The translations under genes and the position numbers were made by a program. The notes under the pieces are model-generated. The model saw only the letters and a program-made list of their open reading frames with translations, searched no databases and had not been told where the DNA came from. 64,000 bases of DNA, from contig JAFUOS010000003.1 in NCBI GenBank assembly GCA_017472665.1, positions 16,510 through 80,509 on the forward strand, read 5' to 3'. This DNA is from Tyzzerella sp. (lineage in GTDB: Bacteria > Bacillota > Clostridia > Lachnospirales > Lachnospiraceae). Positions 9,597 through 18,936 of the stretch are shown in pieces; position 1 is the first letter of the stretch, and each line of letters starts with the position of its first letter.

Positions 9597-9767
9597 TTAT
9601 TCAGCTGAGATAGCTCCTACTGGACATTGAGCTGCACATGCACCACAATCTACACAAGAATCTGCATCGATTTCGTAGTGTTCTGCGCCTTCAGAAATAG
9701 CGCCTACTGGGCATTCAGCTTCGCAAGATCCACAGCTTACACATTCATCACTAATTACGTGTGCCAT
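9597..9767 (-). CDS. 2[4Fe-4S] ferredoxin
   Basis: 56 residues. It carries two CxxCxxCxxxCP clusters: CVSCGSCEAECP near residue 9 and CVDCGACAAQCP near residue 38. This is the clostridial-type low-potential electron carrier, about the usual 55-60 residues. It is transcribed in the same direction as the PFL activase gene 110 bp upstream. Ferredoxin could supply electrons to that radical SAM enzyme, an inference from position and chemistry. The start follows a GGAGG site. Confidence 0.95.
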   Translation of the reverse strand: MAHVISDECVSCGSCEAECPVGAISEGAEHYEIDADSCVDCGACAAQCPVGAISAE

Positions 9768-9790
9768 AATATGTACCTCCTTTTTGATTT

Positions 9791-9810
9791 GTCAGGCTTC
9801 ATCGCCTGAC
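9791..9810 (-). other. stem-loop in the 5' leader of the ferredoxin mRNA
   Basis: GTCAGGC (9791-9797) pairs perfectly with GCCTGAC (9804-9810) around a 6-nt loop. On the minus strand it ends 10 nt ahead of the ferredoxin GGAGG site and has no T-tract, so it is not a terminator in that direction. It may stabilise the mRNA or modulate translation. Confidence 0.5.
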
Positions 9811-9879
9811 CCTTTTATTCATTCTAATACAATTTTGCAAAATATACAAGCCATTTTCGTGTTTTGGATTGGATACATA

Positions 9880-10638
9880 TTATCTTTCCTTAAAGCTCTT
9901 TGCTTTCTTATACGCATTCAATATAATCTGCTTCGCCGCAACCGCTTCCTGCTTCGTTGCCTCTCTCGTATCCTTCAAAGGATAATCCATATTCATATTC
10001 TCATACTTCACTTTTCCCATCGTATGATATGGAAGCACGTCCAAAGCCTGCACGTTATTGAGCGTACCCATGAATTCTCCGAGTTTTTCCAGATACTCCT
10101 GATACAGCGTAATGCCCGGCACAACCACATGGCGAATCCAGATAGGAATATTCTTTTCATCCAAATATCTGGCAAATGCAAGAATTCTTTCATTAGAATG
10201 AGAAGTCAATATCTTGTGCTTTTCATTATCAATATGCTTGATATCCAGCATCACCAAATCTGTCACGGCCGCCAGCGTCTCCATCTTCTTCATAAACTCT
10301 TCGCTTTTTGGCTGGAACATAATGCCCGATGTATCGATGCAGGTGTGCACTCCATCCTCGTGCAGTTTGGTAAATAACTCAATTAGGAAATCCATCTGCA
10401 TCATCGGTTCTCCACCCGTCACGGTAACGCCGCCATGTTTGTAAAATGCAAGGTTACTATAAAAACTCTTCAGGACCTCATCCACTGTCATCTCATCGCC
10501 AATTCCCGGCTCCCAGGTGTCTGGATTGTGGCAATATTGGCATCGCATTGGACAGCCTTGTAAAAAAATTACATATCTTAAGCCTGGACCGTCTACTGTC
10601 CCACAAGTTTCTATTGAATGTATATGACCTTTTGTCAT
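9880..10638 (-). CDS. pflA: pyruvate formate-lyase activating enzyme (radical SAM)
   Basis: 252 residues from the ATG at 10638, which follows GGAGGTGACGAC; a longer in-frame form has no ribosome site. The radical SAM motif GCPMRCQYCHNPDTW places C29, C33 and C36 around a 4Fe-4S cluster, and VTVTGGEPMMQ follows. It uses S-adenosylmethionine to abstract a hydrogen from the glycine of PFL and so install the glycyl radical. Here its substrate is predicted to be the separate 81-residue subunit encoded just upstream. A hairpin terminator separates the two genes. Confidence 0.95.
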   Translation of the reverse strand: MTKGHIHSIETCGTVDGPGLRYVIFLQGCPMRCQYCHNPDTWEPGIGDEMTVDEVLKSFYSNLAFYKHGGVTVTGGEPMMQMDFLIELFTKLHEDGVHTCIDTSGIMFQPKSEEFMKKMETLAAVTDLVMLDIKHIDNEKHKILTSHSNERILAFARYLDEKNIPIWIRHVVVPGITLYQEYLEKLGEFMGTLNNVQALDVLPYHTMGKVKYENMNMDYPLKDTREATKQEAVAAKQIILNAYKKAKSFKER

Positions 10639-10668
10639 GTCGTCACCTCCATTTCTTATTAGTATAAA

Positions 10669-10697
10669 ACAGGAGATGAAAAATATCCATCTCCTGT
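10669..10697 (-). terminator. terminator or attenuator between the PFL small subunit and pflA
   Basis: ACAGGAGATG (10669-10678) pairs with CATCTCCTGT (10688-10697). On the minus strand the hairpin is followed by TTTTAT. It probably ends most pfl transcripts and lowers pflA expression relative to the abundant PFL subunits. Confidence 0.75.
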
Positions 10698-10720
10698 CAT
10701 AAATCATTTCAACTTTTCAA

Positions 10721-10966
10721 TTACATTGCTTCGTGGAATGTACGTGAAATTACGTCATCTTGTTGTTCCTTTGTAAGTTTGATAAAGTTTACTGCATAAC
10801 CAGAAACACGCACTGTTAATTGTGGATAATTTTCTGGATGTTGTTGTGCATCTAATAATGTTTCTCTTGTAAATACGTTAACATTTAAGTGATGTCCACC
10901 TTGTTCTACGTATCCATCTAACATGTTCACTAAGTTGTCAATTTGTTGTTGGTTTACTGCTGCCAT
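10721..10966 (-). CDS. glycyl-radical subunit of a split pyruvate formate-lyase
   Basis: 81 residues. It aligns with the extreme C-terminus of PflB and with E. coli YfiD/Grc[19 protein letters not shown], then [14 protein letters not shown], then the end TFHEAM. The radical glycine is G56 in RVSGY. It begins with 10 residues of its own ([10 protein letters not shown]) and has its own AGGAGG site 43 nt after the stop of the 703-residue PFL body. Because that body lacks this domain, this protein should be an obligatory subunit and not a repair part. PflA should activate it at G56. Confidence 0.9.
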   Translation of the reverse strand: MAAVNQQQIDNLVNMLDGYVEQGGHHLNVNVFTRETLLDAQQHPENYPQLTVRVSGYAVNFIKLTKEQQDDVISRTFHEAM

Positions 10967-11009
10967 GTTTCATACCTCCTTATTATTTTAAACAATAGCT
11001 TTATAAATC

Positions 11010-13121
11010 TTATTCTGCATCAATGCTGTCCATGATATTTGGAATATCAGCGCATGTTGCACATTCTCCTCCGATTCTGTCAAGGTCTAAATCTCCAGCG
11101 AAGATTTGATCTTCTTTTCCAAGTGCTCCCGGAATGATAGAGAATGTGTTTGAAATACCATCCTGAGCGTGTCTGAATGGAATCTTAGCTACAGATGCAA
11201 GTGAAGCTAATGCTCCATGTGTATCACGTCTGTGCATTGGGTTAGCACCTGGTGCTAATGGTTCTCCTAATTTTCTACCATCTGGTGTGTTACCTGTCTT
11301 CTTACCATATACAACGTTTGAAGTAATTGTAAGGATTGACATTGTTGGAACACCGTGACGATATGTGTGGTGTTTTCTGATCTTGTCCATGAATGAACGT
11401 ACAACCATAACTGCTAAATCGTCTACACGGTCATCATCATTACCATATTTAGGGAATTCGCCTTCTACTGCGTAGTCTACTACTAAACCATCTTCATCGC
11501 GGACTGCTTTCACTTTTGCATATTTAATAGCACTTAATGAGTCAGCTACTACTGAGAGTCCGGCAATACCTGTTGCGAAGTAACGTTTTACTTCTCTGTC
11601 GTGAAGAGCCATCTGGATTTTTTCGTAGCAGTATTTATCATGCATGTAGTGAATGATATTCAATGTGTTTACATAAAGTTCTGCTAACCATTCCATCATA
11701 GCGTCAAATTTATCCATTACATCGTCAAAGTCAAGGTATTCGCCTTCCACTGCACGATATTTTGGTCCAACTTGCACTTTTGATTTTTCATCCACACCAC
11801 CGTTGATAGCGTATAATAAACATTTTGCAAGGTTTGCACGAGCTCCGAAGAACTGCATTTCCTTACCAACTCTCATGGAAGATACACAGCAAGCAATAGC
11901 GTAGTCATCACCGTGTGTTTCACGCATTAAATCATCATTTTCGTATTGGATAGATGATGATTTGATTGACATCTTAGCACAGAATTCTTTGAATGCTTTT
12001 GGTAAGCGTGTTGACCAAAGTACTGTTAAGTTTGGTTCTGGAGCTGTACCAAGGTTGTCTAATGTGTGTAAATAACGGAAGGATGTCTTTGTTACCAATG
12101 GACGTCCGTCAATACCAACACCACCGATTGATTCTGTTACCCATGTTGGGTCACCTGAGAATAATGCGTTATATTCTGGTGTACGAGCAAATTTTACAAG
12201 ACGTAACTTCATAATGAAGTGGTCAATGTATTCCTGAGCTTGTTCTTCTGTGATTAATCCTCTTTCCAAGTCACGTTGGATATAGATATCAATAAATGTA
12301 GAAGTACGGCCAAGGCTCATTGCTGCCCCGTTTTGTTCCTTAACTGCTGCTAAGTATCCGAAGTATACCCATTGGATAGCTTCTTTTGCATTTGCAGCTG
12401 GTTGTGAAATATCGTATCCGTAGATCTGACCTAATTCAGCTAATTCGCCAAGTGCACGGATTTGTTCTGATAATTCTTCACGAAGACGGATATTTTCACC
12501 TGTCATTCTCTTTAATGAAGTAGCAAGCTGTTCTTTCTTGTCTTCGATTAATTTGTCTACACCGTATAAAGCTACACGACGGTAGTCACCGATGATACGT
12601 CCACGTCCGTAAGCATCTGGAAGACCTGTGATAATACCAGATTTTCTAGCTGCTCTCATCTCTGGTGTGTAAGCATCGAATACACCTTGGTTGTGTGTTT
12701 TTCTATATTTTGTAAAGATTTCTACAACTTCTGGATCTACTTCGTATCCGTTTTCTTTGCAAGCGTTTTGCGCCATACGGATACCACCAAATGGTTGAAG
12801 AGAACGTTTGAAAGGCTTGTCTGTCTGGAAACCTACGATCGTTTCTAAATCTTTATCTAAGTATCCAGGTCCATGAGATGTAATACCTGAAACGATCTTG
12901 GTATCCATATCAAGAACTCCGCCTGCTTCACGTTCTTGTTTTGAAAGTTCCATTACCTGTGCCCAGAGCTTTGTAGTAGCTTCTGTAGGTCCTGCCAAGA
13001 ACGAATCATCACCTTCATATGGTGTGTAGTTTTCTTGAATAAAGTCGCGAACATTTACTCCTGTACGGCTCCAGCGACCTGGTTTGAAGCCGTCCCAATT
13101 TGAGTGCCAATTTTTTTCCAT
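11010..13121 (-). CDS. pflB: pyruvate formate-lyase catalytic body lacking the glycyl-radical domain
   Basis: 703 residues against about 750-760 for the intact enzyme. The active-site cysteine pair is present as C411-C412 in [10 protein letters not shown], and the PFL core matches throughout ([46 protein letters not shown]). The protein ends after [13 protein letters not shown] with a tail carrying ECATC (C687, C690) and no RVSGY motif. The missing domain is encoded 43 nt downstream. With that subunit it should convert pyruvate and CoA to acetyl-CoA and formate in the cytoplasm. Start follows AGGAGGAG. Confidence 0.95.
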   Translation of the reverse strand: MEKNWHSNWDGFKPGRWSRTGVNVRDFIQENYTPYEGDDSFLAGPTEATTKLWAQVMELSKQEREAGGVLDMDTKIVSGITSHGPGYLDKDLETIVGFQTDKPFKRSLQPFGGIRMAQNACKENGYEVDPEVVEIFTKYRKTHNQGVFDAYTPEMRAARKSGIITGLPDAYGRGRIIGDYRRVALYGVDKLIEDKKEQLATSLKRMTGENIRLREELSEQIRALGELAELGQIYGYDISQPAANAKEAIQWVYFGYLAAVKEQNGAAMSLGRTSTFIDIYIQRDLERGLITEEQAQEYIDHFIMKLRLVKFARTPEYNALFSGDPTWVTESIGGVGIDGRPLVTKTSFRYLHTLDNLGTAPEPNLTVLWSTRLPKAFKEFCAKMSIKSSSIQYENDDLMRETHGDDYAIACCVSSMRVGKEMQFFGARANLAKCLLYAINGGVDEKSKVQVGPKYRAVEGEYLDFDDVMDKFDAMMEWLAELYVNTLNIIHYMHDKYCYEKIQMALHDREVKRYFATGIAGLSVVADSLSAIKYAKVKAVRDEDGLVVDYAVEGEFPKYGNDDDRVDDLAVMVVRSFMDKIRKHHTYRHGVPTMSILTITSNVVYGKKTGNTPDGRKLGEPLAPGANPMHRRDTHGALASLASVAKIPFRHAQDGISNTFSIIPGALGKEDQIFAGDLDLDRIGGECATCADIPNIMDSIDAE

Positions 13122-13180
13122 GGATATCTCCTCCTTTTATTAAAATAATATAATTATTATTACTTTACCGATTTGACTTT

Positions 13181-13209
13181 ATTATACTCCAGTGAAAATT
13201 TTAACGCAA
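13181..13209 (-). promoter_or_regulatory. pfl promoter
   Basis: On the minus strand TTGCGT (13204-13209) and TATAAT (13181-13186) are 17 bp apart, about 50 nt ahead of the PFL start. The perfect -10 fits a strongly expressed fermentation gene. Confidence 0.7.
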
Positions 13210-13343
13210 TGCTAATGTTGCACTTAGATTGTTCTAAATTCGATACACTTTCTTATATTTCTAAAAAATTAAGAATTATTTTCACCCTTTTTTCAAAGTT
13301 TTGGTGTATAGTGTCTTTAGTAAGTTTATGGAGGATGTAATTT

Positions 13344-14516
13344 ATGAAAAAAAGATTTCGTGTAATAGCACTCGTTCTCAGCCTTGCACTCCTTGGCAGC
13401 GGGTGTTCCAGGGCTCCGGCAAACGGCGGAGAATCGACAAACACAAACGTTAACAATACTACTAAGACAGAAAACGCAAACCAAAGTAAACTGGATGCAC
13501 TTAGTCCAGATGCCTACAGTAACGTAGACGGTTTAACTTTGGAACCAGGCTCTTACATTTCTATTATAGGAAGATTCTCAGGGGACAGCTACTGGAAAGA
13601 AGTGGAAGCAGGCGCAAAGCAGGCAGTTGCTGACATCAATACTCTGCTTGGTTATAAAGGAGACGATAAGATTAAGCTCACATTTAGTGCTCCAAGCGAA
13701 CGTGATAATGTAGATGAACAGGTTAATATTTTAGATGAAGAATTGGCACGATATCCTGTTGCCATTGCTATCGCAGCCGTTGATACCACAGCATGCCAGG
13801 TGCAGTTTGAAGCTGCTGCCGACAATGGTATTCCAGTTGTAACTTTCGATTCTGGTAGTGATTATGCAGATATTGCATCACATGTTTCTACTAATAATTT
13901 AGAAGCATCAAAAACGGCAGCCGACAAATTAGCCACTCTTATGGAGAGAAGCGGCGAAGTCGCTGTTTTTGTACAGGACTCTCTTTCGATGACAGCAAAA
14001 GAACGTGAACAAGGGTTTGTGGCAGAACTTGCGGCCAGCTTTCCAGATGTTTCAGTAGTGAGTGTCTATCATCTGGATGAATTGGAAACGATGGCAGCAA
14101 ATATTGCAGCCGAAAAAAATGCTGCACTTGCAGAAGGCGAGGAGGGCATTGACCCTGCTTCTATTACACAGGAAGATGTAGTGAAATATATTTTAGAAAA
14201 GAATCCAAACTTAAAAGGAATCTATGCAACAAATTTAGATACGACACAGTTAGTTGCGGATGTGCTCGCTTCTCTTGAACGTGACGATTTATATTTTGTG
14301 GGATTTGATGGTGGTGAGGAACAATTAGAACTGCTTAAAGATGATGTCGTAGACGGACTTGTGATTCAGAACCCATATGGTATGGGATATGCTGCTGTGG
14401 TTTCGGCTGCGAGAGCGGTGCTGGAACTTGGAAATGAGGCTTTTGTGGACAGTGGTTATACTTGGGTTACTAAGGATAATATGAAAGAGGCGGAAATTAA
14501 GAAGATGTTGTATTAG
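13344..14516 (+). CDS. orphan sugar-binding lipoprotein (RbsB/MglB-like)
   Basis: 390 residues. A lipoprotein signal ends in LLGSGC (C21), then a Thr/Asn-rich linker, then a type I periplasmic-binding fold (SIIGRFSGDSYWKEVEAGAK, later NGIPVVTFDSGSDY and FVGFDGGEEQLELL). Proteins of this family bind ribose, galactose or autoinducer-like sugars. No permease or ATPase gene adjoins it; the next gene encodes a MerR-type regulator. It may serve a distant transporter or act as a sensor. The ribosome site GGAGG is well placed. Confidence 0.85.
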   Translation: MKKRFRVIALVLSLALLGSGCSRAPANGGESTNTNVNNTTKTENANQSKLDALSPDAYSNVDGLTLEPGSYISIIGRFSGDSYWKEVEAGAKQAVADINTLLGYKGDDKIKLTFSAPSERDNVDEQVNILDEELARYPVAIAIAAVDTTACQVQFEAAADNGIPVVTFDSGSDYADIASHVSTNNLEASKTAADKLATLMERSGEVAVFVQDSLSMTAKEREQGFVAELAASFPDVSVVSVYHLDELETMAANIAAEKNAALAEGEEGIDPASITQEDVVKYILEKNPNLKGIYATNLDTTQLVADVLASLERDDLYFVGFDGGEEQLELLKDDVVDGLVIQNPYGMGYAAVVSAARAVLELGNEAFVDSGYTWVTKDNMKEAEIKKMLY

Positions 14517-14618
14517 AATATCCTGTCGAAATTTTACGATTGATTTTTGTAAAAAACAGGACAAACCTGTGCTATGATATACATGAATTAAATAAACATG
14601 ACATAGGGGGCATTTTGT

Positions 14619-15203
14619 ATGGGCGAAGTTCACTACATGATTTCCGAAGCCGCCAAACGCGTAAGTGTTGAAACCCACGTTTTAAGATACTGGGAAGAAG
14701 AGTTAGATTTGACGATTGGCCGCACGGAAATGGGACATCGATACTATACAGAAGAAGATGTACAGTTATTTAACTGCATTAAAGAACTAAAAGAACAAGG
14801 CATGTTATTGAAAGATTTGAAAAATCTGATTCCGGACATGTTGCGTACGAGAAACAAACTGAGACTTCGCAGATTGGAAGCTGCGACAAACGCTGCGATA
14901 AAGGAACCAACAACAGAGACACATAATGAGCCAAACGCTCCTATCGTCGCTGAAAACACAAAAAAACTGACTGACCTTCAAGAAGCACTTTTAGCGAACA
15001 ACAAACTTCTAGAAACCTCCATCAGTCAAGCTGTCTCAAAAGCAGTCATTACAGAGATGGATTTTCTACTACAAGCCAAAGAGCGTCAGGAAGAAGAACG
15101 CTACAAGAAGCTAGACTGCCTGATTCGTCAGCAGCAAACCTTAAGACGCGAATCTGCGCGCCCTGCACCATTCAAAAATTTTCGCAGATTATTTGAGGCG
15201 TAA
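14619..15203 (+). CDS. MerR-family transcriptional regulator
   Basis: 194 residues. The N-terminus is a MerR winged helix (MISEAAKRVSVETHVLRYWE near residue 7, then GHRYYTEEDVQLF). A helical linker and a long charged coiled-coil C-terminus follow, with no Cys-rich metal site. The ligand is therefore unknown, or dimerisation itself may be the signal. It starts 102 nt after the orphan binding protein, with a GGGGG ribosome site. A TATGAT box at 14573 may give it its own promoter. Confidence 0.85.
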   Translation: MGEVHYMISEAAKRVSVETHVLRYWEEELDLTIGRTEMGHRYYTEEDVQLFNCIKELKEQGMLLKDLKNLIPDMLRTRNKLRLRRLEAATNAAIKEPTTETHNEPNAPIVAENTKKLTDLQEALLANNKLLETSISQAVSKAVITEMDFLLQAKERQEEERYKKLDCLIRQQQTLRRESARPAPFKNFRRLFEA

Positions 15204-15222
15204 ATGTACATACTTATAAAAG

Positions 15223-15279
15223 AAGCGCACCGCTGATGGCGGCATACCACAATATGCTACCAAAAGCAATGCGCTTTTT
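15223..15279. terminator. structured hairpin repeat, copy 1, between convergent genes
   Basis: The outer arms AAGCGCA and TGCGCTT enclose TGG/CCA and GCATA/TATGC helices. The 3' end runs into TTTTT on the plus strand. It lies between the stops of the MerR gene and glgP. It is clearly homologous to the element at 18865-18920; see findings. Confidence 0.8.
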
Positions 15280-15287
15280 CATATTTA

Positions 15288-17543
15288 TTAGTTCAGTTTC
15301 CAAATATCACGGTTGTAGTCTTCAATGGTTCTGTCTGATGAGAAATATCCCGCTTTTGCTGTATTTACAAGCATTTTCTTAGCCCATAATTCTCTGTCAG
15401 CATAGTCAGCAAACATTTTCTCTTTTGTTGCAATATATTCTTTCACATCAAGTAATGCCATGAACCAGTCTTTGTGAATCAAATCGCCATGCACGCGTCC
15501 AAGATTTTCAGCATCACCGATTGCCAATAATTCTTCTCCAACAATGAAATCTACTATCTTCTTGATTTCTACATCATTGTTGTAAATATCCCATGAACTG
15601 TAGCTTCCTGTTTCATAAAGTTTGATGACTTCTTCACTCTTCTTACCGAAGATGTAAATGTTATCTTCTCCAACCAAATCATGGATTTCCACGTTAGCAC
15701 CGTCCATTGTTCCAAGTGTAACAGCACCATTTAACATGAATTTCATATTACCTGTACCAGAAGCTTCTTTCGAAGCAAGTGAGATTTGTTCTGAAACATC
15801 ACATGCCGGAATTAATTTAGAAGCTTTTGTTACGTTGTAGTTTTCTACCATAACCACTTTTAAGTATGGACTTACTTCTGGATCATTTGCAATTAATTCT
15901 TGTAAACAAAGAATTAAATGAATGATATCTTTTGCAAGGATATATGCAGGAGCTGCTTTTGCACCGAAAATCATGGTAATCGGTGTTTCAGGACGTTTTC
16001 CTGCCTTGATTTCCAAATATTTGTAAATCACATAAAGTGCGTTCATTTGTTGACGTTTATACTCGTGAAGACGTTTGATTTGGATATCAAAAATAGAGTT
16101 TTCGTCTACTTCAATCTGCTCTGTTTCTGCAAGATATTTCTTAAGCGCCACTTTATTTTCTGTTTTAATTGCAACTAATTTTTCTAATACAGTTTCATCA
16201 TCGATGAATTTCAAAAGTTTTTCCAGTTCTTTTGCATCCTTCTTCCATCCATTTCCGATTAACTCTGTAATATATGCTGCAAGCTTTGGATTACAGTGCA
16301 TTAACCATCTACGGAATGTAATTCCGTTTGTCTTATTATTGAATTTTTCCGGATAAATGTCGTAGAACACTTTAAGTTCAGATTCTTTTAATATATCTGT
16401 ATGGAGTGCTGCTACCCCATTTACGCTAAATCCGTAGTGAATGTCCATATGAGCCATGTGTACACGGTCTGATTCATCAATAATTGCAACTCTTTTATCA
16501 TCATATTTTTCTTTTACACGTTTATCCAATTCGCGGATGATTGGAAGCAAGTGCGGCACTACTTCTTCTAAGAATGAAATTGGCCATTTTTCCAATGCTT
16601 CTGCCAAGATTGTGTGGTTTGTATATGCGCATGTCTTTGTTACAATTTCAACTGCTTCATCCATAGAGATTCCACGTCCCATTAATAAACGGATTAATTC
16701 TGGAATAACCATAGATGGGTGTGTATCATTGATTTGCACTACCACATGTTCATGAAGTTTCTTTACGTCAAATCCATTTTCATCCATTTCTTTCAAGATT
16801 AACTGAGCCGCATTGCTTACCATGAAGTATTGTTGGTAAATTCGAAGCAGCTGGCCTTCTCTGTCACTGTCATCCGGATATAAGAATAATGTTAAGTTCT
16901 TTGCGATGTCTTTCTTATCGAAATTGATTCCTTCACCTACCAAGCTTTCGTCAATGGTAGCCACATCAAACAAGTGAAGTTTGTTTGTAGCGTTTTCATA
17001 TCCTGTTACATCGATGTCATACAATTCTGATGTTAATGTGAAATCTTTGAATGTAACCTGAAAACTTGTATTTGTTTTTGTTAACCAGCTTTCTTTTTCC
17101 ATCCATGGATTTTTTACTTCTTTTTGCTTGCGGTTTTCAAATACCTGTTGGAATAAACCATAGTGATAGTTGAGTCCAACGCCTGCGCCGTTTAATCCTA
17201 ATGTTGCAATGGAATCCAAGAAACATGCAGCGAGTCTTCCAAGCCCGCCATTTCCAAGTGATGGTTCTGGTTCCACTTCTTCAATTTCTGTTATATCTTT
17301 CTGATTTTCAGCCAACAATGCTTTCACATCATCATAAATTCCCAAATTAATCAAGTTATTTGAAAGCAATTTTCCAATTAAGAATTCTGCTGAAATATAG
17401 TATACTTTTTTATTACCCGCTTTTCTCTCTTTTCCTTTGCTCATTTCCTTTACTACGGATAACAAAGCATAATATACTTGTTCATTTGTTGCGTCGGCGA
17501 TTGTCTTACCTAATTTTTGTTCTAATACTTGTTGTAAGTTCAT
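15288..17543 (-). CDS. glgP: glycogen/maltodextrin phosphorylase
   Basis: 751 residues, at the short end of the family. The active-site signature [19 protein letters not shown] carries the PLP lysine (NMK), and [19 protein letters not shown] and [11 protein letters not shown] are also typical. It releases glucose 1-phosphate from glycogen or maltodextrin by phosphorolysis in the cytoplasm. It is transcribed divergently from a LacI-family regulator, which probably controls it. The start ATG at 17543 follows AAAGGAG. Confidence 0.95.
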   Translation of the reverse strand: MNLQQVLEQKLGKTIADATNEQVYYALLSVVKEMSKGKERKAGNKKVYYISAEFLIGKLLSNNLINLGIYDDVKALLAENQKDITEIEEVEPEPSLGNGGLGRLAACFLDSIATLGLNGAGVGLNYHYGLFQQVFENRKQKEVKNPWMEKESWLTKTNTSFQVTFKDFTLTSELYDIDVTGYENATNKLHLFDVATIDESLVGEGINFDKKDIAKNLTLFLYPDDSDREGQLLRIYQQYFMVSNAAQLILKEMDENGFDVKKLHEHVVVQINDTHPSMVIPELIRLLMGRGISMDEAVEIVTKTCAYTNHTILAEALEKWPISFLEEVVPHLLPIIRELDKRVKEKYDDKRVAIIDESDRVHMAHMDIHYGFSVNGVAALHTDILKESELKVFYDIYPEKFNNKTNGITFRRWLMHCNPKLAAYITELIGNGWKKDAKELEKLLKFIDDETVLEKLVAIKTENKVALKKYLAETEQIEVDENSIFDIQIKRLHEYKRQQMNALYVIYKYLEIKAGKRPETPITMIFGAKAAPAYILAKDIIHLILCLQELIANDPEVSPYLKVVMVENYNVTKASKLIPACDVSEQISLASKEASGTGNMKFMLNGAVTLGTMDGANVEIHDLVGEDNIYIFGKKSEEVIKLYETGSYSSWDIYNNDVEIKKIVDFIVGEELLAIGDAENLGRVHGDLIHKDWFMALLDVKEYIATKEKMFADYADRELWAKKMLVNTAKAGYFSSDRTIEDYNRDIWKLN

Positions 17544-17619
17544 TTTTAAAATCTCCTTTCAATCCATAAAATGCGTCTATAAAATATTGTTGATATCAGA
17601 TTCTGATGTTGCGCTGTTA

Positions 17620-17815
17620 TCGCAACCGTTTGCACTAAATTTACAATATTTGCATAGCGTTTGCAAGCCGTTTTTTTATTTTTTTGCAGTTTTCTGCATT
17701 TTGCATAACTATTTATGCCATGCTTTGTGCATTTTCCACTTCTTTTTATGCAAATTTTGCATGAATTTGCACAGCACAATTGACTTTTATGCATGCATTT
17801 ACTAAAATAAAATTA
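17620..17815. promoter_or_regulatory. TGCA-rich operator region and LacI-gene promoter
   Basis: About a dozen TGCA-centred words lie here, including the perfect palindrome ATGCAAA-T-TTTGCAT (17748-17762) and ATGCATGCAT (17788-17797). The plus-strand promoter of the LacI gene is TTGACT (17780-17785), 17 bp, TAAAAT (17803-17808), with ATGCATGCAT inside its spacer. LacI proteins bind palindromes of this kind, so control of both divergent genes is likely. Confidence 0.6.
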
Positions 17816-17840
17816 GTTTACAAACAAAGGAGGCCTTTCC

Positions 17841-18860
17841 ATGCCTGTTACAATTAAAGATGTTGCAGCTCTTGCCGGAGTCTCACCTTCCACGGTTTCC
17901 AGAACCTGCAAAAACAACCCTTCTATCAGCAAGGAGACAAAGGAAAAAGTAAGACGCGCCATGACAGAACTTGGTTATGAGCCAAATTTCCAGGCAAGCA
18001 ACCTTGCAAACAATAACTCTAGAACGATTGGAATCATTCTTCCTGTCTCAGCAAAAGAGGCCTATGAAAATTCATTTTATTTGGAAGTAATCCGCGGAAT
18101 CAGTCAGTTCTGTAATCAACGACAATATGCAAATACGATCATTACAGGACAAGACGAGAATGAGATTCTGCAGGTAATCCGCACTATGACCCGCAGTGGA
18201 CAAGTAGATGGGTTTATTGTGCTTTATTCAAGACACCAAGACCCTATTATTGATTACTTAGATGAAGAGGGACTTCTTTACGTGTTGATTGGGAAAGCCT
18301 ATCAGCTTGCAAATCAGACGATTTACATTGACAACGACAATATCCTTGCAGGGCAGGCAGCCACCGAATATTTATATCGTTTAGGGCATAGAAAGATTGC
18401 ATACTTAGGATGTGGAGATGATTTAATCTTTTCTTCAGATAGAAAAGCTGGATACCAGTTAGCCGCATCAAGATTGCGGCTGGACGCTCCTGTAGAATAC
18501 AACGTCAATATGCCTTCTGTGTTTGGCGATGACTATTCTTCCGTACGAGAGCTTTTAACTTCAGAAAATCGCCCGAGCGCGATGGTTGTATGTGATGACA
18601 TTCTTGCTGTGGCACTAGAACGCATTTGCAATGAGATTGGACTTTCTATCCCAGATGATTTGTCCATTATTTCATTCAACAATTCCTTGTTTGCAAAATT
18701 GACTTCTCCTCAATTGACAACCATTGATATCAATACAGCGCAATTAGGAATTGAAGCCGCTTCGCAGATTATCAATCACATTGAAAATCCGAATCTTTTG
18801 GCCACAAAGATTATTGTTCCGCATTTTATTGTGGAACGCAATAGCTGCAGACAGATATAA
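17841..18860 (+). CDS. LacI-family transcriptional regulator
   Basis: 339 residues. An N-terminal LacI helix-turn-helix (TIKDVAALAGVSPSTVSR) and hinge are followed by a sugar-binding core (TIGIILPVSA near residue 61, and ISFNNSLFAKLTSPQLTTI near 275). It probably represses glgP and itself in response to a maltodextrin- or glucose-related signal; the effector is not visible. It is divergent from glgP across a 297-bp operator-rich region. A GGAGG site precedes the ATG. Confidence 0.92.
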   Translation: MPVTIKDVAALAGVSPSTVSRTCKNNPSISKETKEKVRRAMTELGYEPNFQASNLANNNSRTIGIILPVSAKEAYENSFYLEVIRGISQFCNQRQYANTIITGQDENEILQVIRTMTRSGQVDGFIVLYSRHQDPIIDYLDEEGLLYVLIGKAYQLANQTIYIDNDNILAGQAATEYLYRLGHRKIAYLGCGDDLIFSSDRKAGYQLAASRLRLDAPVEYNVNMPSVFGDDYSSVRELLTSENRPSAMVVCDDILAVALERICNEIGLSIPDDLSIISFNNSLFAKLTSPQLTTIDINTAQLGIEAASQIINHIENPNLLATKIIVPHFIVERNSCRQI

Positions 18861-18864
18861 AAAG

Positions 18865-18920
18865 AAGCGCATCGCTGATGGAGCATACCATAATATGCAC
18901 TCCAAAAGCGTTGCGCTTCC
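18865..18920. terminator. structured hairpin repeat, copy 2, between convergent genes
   Basis: AAGCGCA and TTGCGCTT form the outer arms, with TGGAG/CTCCA and CATA/TATG helices inside. It lies between the LacI gene and dnaB, which converge. Copy 1 is at 15223-15279; compensating changes in the stems support a conserved structure. Confidence 0.8.
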
Positions 18921-18936
18921 TTTATAAAATTCTTTT

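Noticed and set aside
10721-13121. PFL split as a sequencing frameshift
   Set aside because: The two parts have separate stop, spacer, ribosome site and start, and the large part has a novel tail; a single-base error would not create these.
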